A stretch of DNA of 64,000 nt from Gordonia neofelifaecis NRRL B-59395 (GTDB taxonomy: Bacteria > Actinomycetota > Actinomycetes > Mycobacteriales > Mycobacteriaceae): assembly GCF_000192435.1 (NCBI RefSeq), contig NZ_AEUD01000009.1, forward strand, positions 62,001-126,000, given 5' to 3'. Below the pieces are notes generated by a model, which saw only the letters and a program-made list of their open reading frames with translations, had not been told where the DNA came from and searched no databases. Of the stretch, positions 16,161 to 23,561 are shown piece after piece (within the stretch, counting starts at the first letter, position 1; each line of letters opens with the position of its first letter). A program made the position numbers and the translations under genes.

Positions 16161-17312
16161 ATGACTGGCCTCACCATCGTCGCAGCGTCTGCCGGCGGCA
16201 CCACGCCTCCGCTCCGGCAGATTCTGACCGTCTTCGCGTACTTCCTCGCGCTCGCACTGGCGACCGGACTGACGCTCGCGCTGTCGTATCTGCTGCCGAA
16301 GAATGCCCGCGGGAGTCGTATCGACCATCGTCTGCGGTCGTTCGCGCTGCCGATCGGCGTGCTGGTCCTGGTCGCCGGGTACTTCCAGTACGTCAACCGC
16401 ATCGTCAAGGCCGATATCGGCTACACCTGGGCGCAGGCGGTGTGGCCGACGCACCTGCTCGAGTTCCTCCGCATCCCCCGCGGCGAGGACATGTGGGCAT
16501 CGGCCGGAGTCATGGGCACCGTCCAACTGCTGTCGTTCCTGGCGCTGGCGGTGATCCTCTTCCGGACCGGCTCGACGTCGGGCCGCGGCCTGCCGATCGC
16601 CGGATTCTGGGTGGCGATCTTCGCCGCCGCGTGCCCGAGCCTCACACTGGCCTCGCTGGATCTGGACACCATCGCCAACCGCGAACTCAAGCTCGTGCAC
16701 ATCCTGGCCGGCATGATCTGGGTCGGCGGGATCCTGGTCCTCGCCAGCGCCAGCCTGCTCGCGCTGCGCGGGCCGGCGACCGACGACCACGACGTCGACG
16801 CCGCCGGGGCGTGGGACCACATGTGGTCGAAGTTCAGCGTCTGGGCGATGGGCACGGTCATCGGGGTCACACTGTCCGGACTGTGGCTGGCCTGGGTGCA
16901 TCTCGGCTCGTTCGGCCAGTTCGTGACGACACCCTACGGACGCTTCCTACTGGTGAAGCTGCTGCTGGTGGCCTACATGGTGGCGGCCGGAGCCTACAAC
17001 GCCCTGGTCCTCATTCCAGGCCTGCGCCGGGCCCGCCTCGCGGGCGACGATCGCCGGTACACCCAGCTCGCACTGGCGAAGTTCCCGCGCATCGTCGTCG
17101 GCGAGGCGCTTGCCGCCGTCGCGATTCTGGTGATCGTGCCATTCCTGTCCGGCTCGGCGCGCAAGCAGGCGGGCGGCGCCGCGGCGGGCCCGTTCGACTG
17201 GGGCACCTTCGGCCTCGGCCTGACCCTGCTGATTCTCGCCGTCCTCACCTTCACCACGACAGTGCGCAGCATCGAGCGCCGCGACGGTCATCCGGCGGGG
17301 GCTGCGGCGTAG
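16161..17312 (+). CDS. copD: CopD-family copper-resistance-type integral membrane protein
   Basis: A 383-residue protein with about eight or nine membrane segments. The C-terminal half carries the CopD signature: LVHILAGMIWVGGILVL, a long FSVWAMGTVIGVTLSGLWLA helix, a TTPYGRFLLVKLLLV segment and the GAYNALVLIP motif. CopD proteins are linked to copper import or handling. The N-terminal half has three further helices. No CopC partner is adjacent and the copper operon is 36 kb away. The start has no clear RBS and sits beside an iron-box-like sequence, so regulation by a DtxR-type repressor is possible. The name reflects the domain, not a proven role. Confidence 0.8.
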   Translation: MTGLTIVAASAGGTTPPLRQILTVFAYFLALALATGLTLALSYLLPKNARGSRIDHRLRSFALPIGVLVLVAGYFQYVNRIVKADIGYTWAQAVWPTHLLEFLRIPRGEDMWASAGVMGTVQLLSFLALAVILFRTGSTSGRGLPIAGFWVAIFAAACPSLTLASLDLDTIANRELKLVHILAGMIWVGGILVLASASLLALRGPATDDHDVDAAGAWDHMWSKFSVWAMGTVIGVTLSGLWLAWVHLGSFGQFVTTPYGRFLLVKLLLVAYMVAAGAYNALVLIPGLRRARLAGDDRRYTQLALAKFPRIVVGEALAAVAILVIVPFLSGSARKQAGGAAAGPFDWGTFGLGLTLLILAVLTFTTTVRSIERRDGHPAGAAA

Positions 17313-17324
17313 ACGCCCGCCCGG

Positions 17325-17801
17325 CTACTCCCGGACGAGGAAGAAGTAGAAGTGCCGGTCGCGCACCAGCGAGGTCTTTCCGTTCATGATCCCCATGAGT
17401 GTCCGGTCGTCGACCCGCTTGAAGTGGTCGATCACCGGCTGCCCGTCGTACACCATCGACGCCGTCGACTCGCCCCGGAACTCGACCATCCAGGCGCTGG
17501 CCTCACCCTTGCCGATCTCCTTGTTGGAGTAAAGCCTGCCGTCGTCGTCGACGCAGACCATCGGCTTCACGTCGTACCACGACTCGAAGGTCTTACCGTG
17601 CCATTTCACGACCGCCAGCTGTCCGTCCATGGCGTGACCGGACGGGAGCTCACCTCCACGCCAGGAACCGAGGAGTTCCTCCACGCGGACGATCGGCAGC
17701 GCGGCCCAGATCGCGTCCAGATCCGCAGGTGCGCTGACCTCCTGTGACTCGGCACGGCGGAAGAAGTCGGCGACGGCGTCGTCGCGCAGAAGTTGAGACA
17801 T
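17325..17801 (-). CDS. GXWXG / DUF4334 domain protein
   Basis: A 158-residue protein matching the GXWXG-DUF4334 pair. LLGSWRGGELPSGHAMD near residues 43-60 is the G-x-W-x-G motif, and the C-terminal half (VYDGQPVIDHFKRVDDRTLMGIMNGK) is DUF4334. These are small beta-barrel proteins of unknown function, sometimes found near lipid or steroid oxidation genes. It is the gene upstream of an EthA-like monooxygenase on the same strand, 39 bases away, so co-transcription is likely. Confidence 0.8.
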   Translation of the reverse strand: MSQLLRDDAVADFFRRAESQEVSAPADLDAIWAALPIVRVEELLGSWRGGELPSGHAMDGQLAVVKWHGKTFESWYDVKPMVCVDDDGRLYSNKEIGKGEASAWMVEFRGESTASMVYDGQPVIDHFKRVDDRTLMGIMNGKTSLVRDRHFYFFLVRE

Positions 17802-17840
17802 ATTGTCACAGTACGTCTCAAAGGCCTGGCCGGATAGCCC

Positions 17841-19307
17841 CTACGCGAATGTCATCTCCTCGGTGACGTCGTATTTGCGGGCGTCGATCGCGTCGAGGAT
17901 GAGATTGTGCCGCACCTGCCAGGGTGCGCGGTCACCCGCCTTCGGCAGTCGTGAACCCGCCCGCTTCACATATCCGGAGTCGAGTTCGAGGAGCGGGTGA
18001 GTCTTGGGAGTCGCACCGTGCAGCGACGGGACGGCCCGGGTGTATCCGCCCGCTCGCATGTAGCGGATCAGCTCACCCACCGCCTGGCTGGTCAGGTCGA
18101 CCCGCAGCGTCCACGACGCGTTGGTGTACCCCACCGACCACGCCATGTTCGGGACATCGTTGAGCATGTAGCCGCGGTAGGCGTACTTCTCGCCGGCCTC
18201 GAAGTGCTCACCGTCGACGGACAGCGCCGCGCCGCCGAAGGTCACCAGGTCCAGTCCGGTGGCGGTCACGATGATGTCCGCCTCGAGATGCCGGCCCGAG
18301 GTCAGGTCGATGCCGGTCGGCGTGATCCGCTCGACGGTGTCGGTCACCACGTCCGCGGTGCCCGCCTTCACCGCACGGTAGAAGTCCCCGTCGGGGATGA
18401 CGCACAGCCGCTGATCCCACGGCTCGTACTTGGGATTGAAGTGCGTGTCGACGTCGAAGCCCTTGGGCAGCATCGCTTTCGCGATCCGCCGCATGCTGCG
18501 ACGAGACAGCTTCGGGAACGTCCGGCAGTAGAGATAGACCCCCATGGTGACGAGGGCGTTGCGCCAGCGGATGACGTTGTGCGACCACTGAGCGGGCAGC
18601 ACGCGCTGCAGCAGTTTGGTCATCCCGTCCTCCCACGGATACGGGAGCATGTACGTGGGCGACCGCTGGAGCATCGTCACGCTCCCCGCCGTGGGCGCCA
18701 TCGACGGGATCAGGGTGACCGCGGTGGCTCCGGAACCGATCACCACGACGTTCTTGCCCGCGTAGTCCAAGTCCTCCGGCCAGAACTGCGGATGTACGAA
18801 GGTCCCGGTGAAGTCCTTCTCGCCCGGGAAATCGGGGCGGTAGGGCGCTTCGTATCGGTAGTAGCCGGTGCACATGTAGAGGAATCGGGTGACGACGGTG
18901 GTGGGCACCCCTTCGACCAGCGCGTCAACCGTCCACAGATCCGTCGTCGTGTCGAAGTCGGCGCCCGCCACGTCGACGTCGAACGTGATGTGGTCGTAGA
19001 TGCCGAAGTCGCGGGCCGTCTTCTCGAGGTACTCCCGGATCTCGTCGCCTTCGGCGATCGTCCGCTCACCGCGCCAGGGGTTCCACGGGAAACTCAGCGT
19101 GAAGATGTCCGAGTCGGATCGCACACCGGGATAGCGGAACAGGTCCCAGGTGCCGCCGATTCTGCTGCGACGCTCCAGGATCCGGTAGTCCAGCCCGGGG
19201 TTTCGCTCGCGCAGCCGGTACGCCGCGTCGATGCCCGACAGCCCCGCTCCGACGATCAGTACGTCGAGCGGTTCTTCCCTGGTCCCCCGCTGCTGCGCAT
19301 CCGTCAT
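17841..19307 (-). CDS. EthA-like flavin-containing Baeyer-Villiger monooxygenase
   Basis: A 488-residue FAD/NADPH monooxygenase. The N-terminal FAD motif GAGLSG lies near residue 20, the Baeyer-Villiger fingerprint F-x-G-x3-H-x3-W-P is present as FTGTFVHPQFWP near residue 148, and the NADPH motif is VVVIGSGATAVT near 170. Recalled EthA blocks are well conserved, for example FRYPGVRSDSD and WDQRLCVIPDGDFYRAV. It inserts oxygen next to a ketone or oxidises sulfur compounds; EthA activates ethionamide. ATG at 19307 is chosen because AGGAGG lies 9-10 bases upstream, inside the longer frame. Whether it is the EthA orthologue or a paralogue is open: no EthR gene adjoins it. Confidence 0.88.
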   Translation of the reverse strand: MTDAQQRGTREEPLDVLIVGAGLSGIDAAYRLRERNPGLDYRILERRSRIGGTWDLFRYPGVRSDSDIFTLSFPWNPWRGERTIAEGDEIREYLEKTARDFGIYDHITFDVDVAGADFDTTTDLWTVDALVEGVPTTVVTRFLYMCTGYYRYEAPYRPDFPGEKDFTGTFVHPQFWPEDLDYAGKNVVVIGSGATAVTLIPSMAPTAGSVTMLQRSPTYMLPYPWEDGMTKLLQRVLPAQWSHNVIRWRNALVTMGVYLYCRTFPKLSRRSMRRIAKAMLPKGFDVDTHFNPKYEPWDQRLCVIPDGDFYRAVKAGTADVVTDTVERITPTGIDLTSGRHLEADIIVTATGLDLVTFGGAALSVDGEHFEAGEKYAYRGYMLNDVPNMAWSVGYTNASWTLRVDLTSQAVGELIRYMRAGGYTRAVPSLHGATPKTHPLLELDSGYVKRAGSRLPKAGDRAPWQVRHNLILDAIDARKYDVTEEMTFA

Positions 19308-19395
19308 GCTCGCCGATCCTCCTGACGCCACCGATCGATATGATGTGGATCACTGTACAGACAGATCGGAATCCGCCGCCGCGCGCCGACCCGCC

Positions 19396-19447
19396 AGATC
19401 TTTGGGTCATGGAGCGGGCTCTGACGCCGCTTCATGACCCGAAGATT
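19396..19447. terminator. long imperfect hairpin downstream of ku
   Basis: Complementary arms GGGTCATGGAGCG and CGCTTCATGACCC are extended on both sides by partial pairing (AGATCTT with AAGATTCT, and GGGC with GCCGC). It lies directly 3' of the ku stop codon and upstream of the EthA-like gene on the same strand. Likely terminator of ku. Confidence 0.5.
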
Positions 19448-19448
19448 C

Positions 19449-20321
19449 TCAGCCCGCGGCACGCCGCGGCGCGGCCTTCTTCGCGGCCTTCTTCTTCGCC
19501 GTCTTCTTGGCCGCGGGCTTCTCCTCCGTATCGTCGTCGACGTCGCGGCCCCGACCCTTGACCGACGCCCGCAGCGCCGCCAGCAGATCGGCGACCTCCG
19601 AATCGTCGTCGGCGGGTTCCTCCTCGGACTCCGAGAATGCCTGCGAGCCATCGGCTCTCGCCTCGATGAGCTTGCCGAGCTCTACCTGGTAGGTGTCCTC
19701 GAACTGACTGGGATCGAAGTCGGAGGCCATCGTCTCGATGAGCGAGGCCGCCATGTCGAGTTCCTGGTCGCGGATCTCGACGTCACTGCTCAGGAAGTCG
19801 AAATCGGGGACGCGCACCTCGTCCGGCCAGAGCAGCGTCTGCAGGGTCATCACTCCGTCGATCACGCGCAGCGCGGCCAGTCGCGTACGACTGCGCAGGG
19901 TGAAATTCGCGATCGCGAGCCGTTCGGTGGTCTCCAGCGCCTTCGCGAGCAGCACGTACGCCTTGGCCGACTTAGACGCCGGTTCCAGGTAGTAGGGCTT
20001 GTCGAAGTAGATCGGATCCACCTGGTCGATCGGCACGAACTCGAGGATGGAGATCTCCGGGCTCTTATTGACCGGGAGCATCGCCAGGTCGTCCTTGGTG
20101 AGGACCACCCGCTCGCCGCTCTCGGACTCGTAGGCGTTGGCGATCTTCGAGAACTCGACTTCGGTGTCCGTGCCCTCCCGAACGCGGCGGTACCGGATCC
20201 GCGCGCCGTCGGCCGAGTCGACCTGATGCGAACTGCGGTCGTGACTCTCCGTCGCGGAGTAGACCTTGACCGGCACGTTCACCAGGCCAAAGCTCAGATC
20301 GCCTCTCCAGATCGAGCGCAT
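19449..20321 (-). CDS. ku: non-homologous end-joining protein Ku
   Basis: A 290-residue bacterial Ku, which forms a homodimeric ring on DNA ends and recruits LigD. It opens with the classic block MRSIWRGDLSFGLVNVPVKVYSAT and keeps the Ku core (YEVELGKLIEAR-like segment, here VELGKLIEAR) to about residue 245. The C-terminal 40 residues are an acidic linker followed by a Lys/Arg/Ala tail (AAKKTAKKKAAKKAAPRR), which in other Ku proteins binds DNA. An ATG three codons upstream (20330) is an alternative start. Divergent from ligD with about 40 bases between starts. Confidence 0.93.
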   Translation of the reverse strand: MRSIWRGDLSFGLVNVPVKVYSATESHDRSSHQVDSADGARIRYRRVREGTDTEVEFSKIANAYESESGERVVLTKDDLAMLPVNKSPEISILEFVPIDQVDPIYFDKPYYLEPASKSAKAYVLLAKALETTERLAIANFTLRSRTRLAALRVIDGVMTLQTLLWPDEVRVPDFDFLSSDVEIRDQELDMAASLIETMASDFDPSQFEDTYQVELGKLIEARADGSQAFSESEEEPADDDSEVADLLAALRASVKGRGRDVDDDTEEKPAAKKTAKKKAAKKAAPRRAAG

Positions 20322-20361
20322 GTGGGCCATTCTGCCAGCCCAGCGAGGACAATTCACTTCC

Positions 20362-22311
20362 ATGGCACGATCGCACCTGGACGTGGACGGGCGGCGGATT
20401 CCGCTCACCAACCTCGACAAAGTGCTGTACCCGGAGACCGGGACGCGCAAGTTCGACGTCGTCGACTACTACATCCGGATCGCCGACGCGATGCTGCCGC
20501 ATATGGCGTCCCGGCCGGTGACCCGCAAACGCTGGCCCGGCGGAGTCGAGTCGGCACCGTTCTTCGAGAAGACGCTGCCCGCAGGCACACCCGAGTGGAT
20601 CGCACGGTTCACCATCGAGCACTCCGAGCGACGAACGGTGTACCCGGTGGTCCGTTCCGCAGCCGATCTGGTGTGGCTCGCACAGGTCGCCGCGCTCGAA
20701 CTGCATGTGCCGCAGTGGCGGATCGACCTCTCGAACGAGCACGACCGCCTCACCGACCGCATCGTCCTCGACCTGGATCCCGGGCCGGAGGTCACCCTCG
20801 ACGACTGCGCGAAGGTGGCGCTCGACATCCGCGACATGCTGGACGACGCAGGGCTGCCGTCTTTCCCGGTCACCAGCGGCAGCAAGGGGATTCACGTCTA
20901 CGCCCGACTCGGAGCGCCGGTGCGATCGGAGTCGGCGCGCACCGTCGCCAAGCAGATCGCGACCACGCTGGCGCAGTCGTACCCGAAGTCGGTGACGGCG
21001 ACGATGGCGAAGTCCGAGCGCGACCGCCGCGTGTTCATCGACTGGAGTCAGAACACCGCGGCGAAGACGACCCTGGCGCCGTACTCCCTGCGCGGCAGAC
21101 CGCAGCCCTGGGTCGCGGCCCCGCGCTCCTGGGCCGAGCTAGCCGAACCCGGGCTGCAGCATCTGCTGCTGTCGGAGGTGCTCGACCGCTTCGAGTCCGA
21201 CGGCGATCTGCTCGCCGGGTTGTCGACCGCGGTGCCCGCCGGCCACGACGATTCGGTGATCGACCTCGGCGAGTACCGGAAGAAGCGCTCCGGGCGGTCC
21301 CGCCCCGAGGCCACGCCGGCGCCCGCACGACAGCCTGCGCCCCGACCGCCACGCGAGGACCCCGAAGCACTGCCCGACCTGGTCGCACTCCGCCCGATGC
21401 TCGCCACCGACGACCCGATCGACGGGCTGGCCGACGAATGGGCCTACGAGGGCAAGTGGGACGGATTCCGCGCGTTGGTCCGCGTGATCGACGGCCGGGT
21501 CCGGCTGGTCTCACGCACCGGCAACGACCTCACCGGCGACTTCCCCGAGCTCGAGGTGTTCGGCGAATGCCTGACCGCGGACGGCGAACCCGTCGACGCC
21601 GTGCTCGACGGCGAGATCGTCGCCCTCAACGACGCCGGGCTCACCGATTTCTCACTGCTCGCCTCCCGCAGGCGCACTCGCGAGCCGCATCGGCTCCGCA
21701 TGTACCTGTTCGACGTCCTCTATCTCGACGGCGTCCGACTCTGGGAGCAGCCGTGGGAGGTGCGCCGCGAGGTCCTCGAGTCGCTGACCCACTTCGACGA
21801 CGAGCCGCTGATCGAGATCCCGGCTCTGCTGCCCGGGCCCGCGGACGCCGCCGTGCGCGCCGCACGCGACCGCGGCTGGGAGGGAGTGGTCGCGAAACGA
21901 CGCGCCGCGTCGTACGGCAGCGGTCGACGCAGCGCCGACTGGCGCAAGCAGAAGAATTGGAACGACATCGAAGTGGTGATCGGCGGCTACCGACCCGGGC
22001 GCGGGTCCGACTCGAGGATCGGGTCGCTGCTGGTCGGCCTCCCCGCCGAGCGCGGCCTGCGCTATCTCGGCCGCGTCGGCACCGGCTTCACCGACGCCGA
22101 GCTCGACGCCCTGCTCGAGGAATTGCGGCCGCTGCAGATCAGCAGGTGTCCGTTCATCGGCGACATCGACCGTCCGGTCGCGGGCAGCGCCACCTGGGTG
22201 CTCCCGAAACTGGTGGCCGACGTCCAGTTCATGGACTGGACGTCGACCGGTCACCTCCGGCATCCGAGCTGGCGGGGGATCCGCCGCGACAAGCTGCCGG
22301 GAGACCTGTGA
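20362..22311 (+). CDS. ligD: ATP-dependent DNA ligase LigD (polymerase-ligase form, no phosphoesterase domain)
   Basis: A 649-residue NHEJ enzyme. Residues 1-285 are the archaeo-eukaryotic-primase-type polymerase domain, with metal block LDLDPGPEV, SGSKGIHVYARL and FIDWSQN. Residues about 300-340 are a Pro/Arg-rich linker. Residues 345-649 are the ligase domain: nucleotidyl-transfer motif EGKWDGFRA with Lys near 365, then LDGEIVALN, GWEGVVAKR and WRKQKNW. The 3'-phosphoesterase domain that lies between these two in M. tuberculosis LigD is absent; only the short linker is there. The start at 20362 fits the family N-terminus. Confidence 0.92.
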   Translation: MARSHLDVDGRRIPLTNLDKVLYPETGTRKFDVVDYYIRIADAMLPHMASRPVTRKRWPGGVESAPFFEKTLPAGTPEWIARFTIEHSERRTVYPVVRSAADLVWLAQVAALELHVPQWRIDLSNEHDRLTDRIVLDLDPGPEVTLDDCAKVALDIRDMLDDAGLPSFPVTSGSKGIHVYARLGAPVRSESARTVAKQIATTLAQSYPKSVTATMAKSERDRRVFIDWSQNTAAKTTLAPYSLRGRPQPWVAAPRSWAELAEPGLQHLLLSEVLDRFESDGDLLAGLSTAVPAGHDDSVIDLGEYRKKRSGRSRPEATPAPARQPAPRPPREDPEALPDLVALRPMLATDDPIDGLADEWAYEGKWDGFRALVRVIDGRVRLVSRTGNDLTGDFPELEVFGECLTADGEPVDAVLDGEIVALNDAGLTDFSLLASRRRTREPHRLRMYLFDVLYLDGVRLWEQPWEVRREVLESLTHFDDEPLIEIPALLPGPADAAVRAARDRGWEGVVAKRRAASYGSGRRSADWRKQKNWNDIEVVIGGYRPGRGSDSRIGSLLVGLPAERGLRYLGRVGTGFTDAELDALLEELRPLQISRCPFIGDIDRPVAGSATWVLPKLVADVQFMDWTSTGHLRHPSWRGIRRDKLPGDL

Positions 22312-22392
22312 TCTCGCACTACTGACGCGTATAACGGCCCGACCCCACGGAATGTCCGATTCTCAAGGCCGAACCGTGGTGACGGGGCGACA

Positions 22393-22815
22393 TCACTCCA
22401 GGACGAAGACCGGGATCTGGCGGGTGGTCTTCTCCTGGTACTCCGCATAGGGCGGGTAGGCGGCGACCGCCAGCTCCCACCAGTGCGCACGCTCGTCGCC
22501 GGAGATCTCGCGGGCCGTCATGGTCTTGACGACGTCGCCGTCCTGCACTGTCACCTGCGGGTTGGCCTTGACGTTGAAGTACCACAGCGGATGCGTCGGG
22601 GCGCCGCCCTTCGAGGCGACCATCGCGTATTTGCCGTCCTCCTCGACGCGCATGAGCGGGACATACCGTTCCTTGCCGGACTTCGCGCCGGTGGTCGTGA
22701 ACAGCACGACCTTCATGCCCATCAGGTCGATCGCTTCGGTGGTGCCCGCCGCCAGAATCTTCTCGGTCTGGTTGCGGACCCAGTCGGTGGGGCTCAGTTC
22801 GGGGGATTCGCTCAT
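22393..22815 (-). CDS. F420-dependent (deazaflavin) nitroreductase-family protein, Ddn-like
   Basis: A 140-residue split-barrel protein of the deazaflavin-dependent nitroreductase family (Ddn, Rv3547 type). The family blocks LMGMKVVLFTTTGAKSGKERYVPLM and APTHPLWYFNVKANPQVTVQ are clear. The conserved Lys/Ser-Gly-Lys region contacts F420 phosphate. Members reduce quinones or nitro compounds with F420H2, or bind fatty acids. Divergent from the CHAP gene with 58 bases between starts, convergent with ligD. Confidence 0.88.
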   Translation of the reverse strand: MSESPELSPTDWVRNQTEKILAAGTTEAIDLMGMKVVLFTTTGAKSGKERYVPLMRVEEDGKYAMVASKGGAPTHPLWYFNVKANPQVTVQDGDVVKTMTAREISGDERAHWWELAVAAYPPYAEYQEKTTRQIPVFVLE

Positions 22816-22873
22816 GGCCTCGATGGTAAGTCGGCCGCTCCACGGTCGGCCACCGTTCGCCTACTCTGGCCGG

Positions 22874-23479
22874 ATGGTCCGGATGTCTCGCGCGCGCATC
22901 TTCGTCATCGCGCTCGCCGTCGTGGTCGTGATGCTCGGCGGCGCGTCCGCCGTCGCGGTTCATCTCGGGGCGGTCGGCTTCGTCACCACCTGGTGGAACA
23001 ACCGCGACCGCGCGTACCCCGACCTCGACACCGCGTCGCTCACCCCGACGCAACGCCGGATCGTCGACGTGACCCGCGCCGAGTTCGACGCGCAGCCCGA
23101 CGGCACCAAGTACTCCGAGGGCGTCGATGAGGAATGGTGCGCCGACTTCGTCAGCTGGGTGCTGAAGGAGTCCGGGGCGCCGCTGTCGAATCCGTTCTCC
23201 GGACACTGGCGGATCCCGGGCGTCTACACGCTGACCGAGTACTTCCAGAGCCGGCACCGGTTCCGGTCGGCCGACTCCGGCTACCGGCCGAAACTCGGCG
23301 ACGTGATGCTGTACTCCACCAAGAGCTTCTTCCGGCAGCACACCAACATGGTGCTCGACTACTCCGACGGTCAGGTCACGACCATCGGCGGCAACGAGTG
23401 GGGCGGCCACGTGCGGGTCAATCGGTTCGAGATCGGCGGCTACGTCGGCCTCGTCGGTTACGGCGTGCTGACCGACTGA
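22874..23479 (+). CDS. membrane-anchored or secreted CHAP-domain (cysteine amidase-like) protein
   Basis: A 201-residue protein with one N-terminal hydrophobic segment (residues 8-30, anchor or signal without a clear cleavage site), then an extracytoplasmic CHAP-type domain. The nucleophile Cys is in EEWCADFVSWVL near residue 89. The catalytic His is in HTNMVLDY near 156, followed by TTIGGNEWG. CHAP enzymes cleave amide bonds, usually in peptidoglycan peptides. ATG at 22874 or 22883 are both possible. A strong hairpin follows the stop codon. Confidence 0.82.
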   Translation: MVRMSRARIFVIALAVVVVMLGGASAVAVHLGAVGFVTTWWNNRDRAYPDLDTASLTPTQRRIVDVTRAEFDAQPDGTKYSEGVDEEWCADFVSWVLKESGAPLSNPFSGHWRIPGVYTLTEYFQSRHRFRSADSGYRPKLGDVMLYSTKSFFRQHTNMVLDYSDGQVTTIGGNEWGGHVRVNRFEIGGYVGLVGYGVLTD

Positions 23480-23483
23480 ACGA

Positions 23484-23524
23484 CTCCGAGCGCAGTGACC
23501 GAATAGTGGTCACTGCGCTCGGAG
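23484..23524. terminator. perfect 17-bp hairpin, bidirectional terminator
   Basis: Arms 23484-23500 and 23508-23524 pair perfectly around a 7-base loop. It lies between the convergent CHAP gene and the NTF2-FAD monooxygenase gene. The stem is GC-rich and no T-run follows, as is common in actinobacteria. A 14-base direct repeat (GGCCAGATCGTTCA) follows at about 23535-23562. Confidence 0.65.
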
Positions 23525-23561
23525 GAGACTGCGTTCGGCCAGATCGTTCAGGCCAGATCGT

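Noticed and set aside
19434-20361. Plus-strand open frame opposite ku that continues into ligD
   Set aside because: Shadow of ku; it has no start signal and its composition is that of an antisense frame.
22340-22385. CCACGG/CCGTGG inverted repeat between ligD and the Ddn-like gene as a terminator
   Set aside because: Only 6-bp arms with a loop of over 20 bases; too weak to call.
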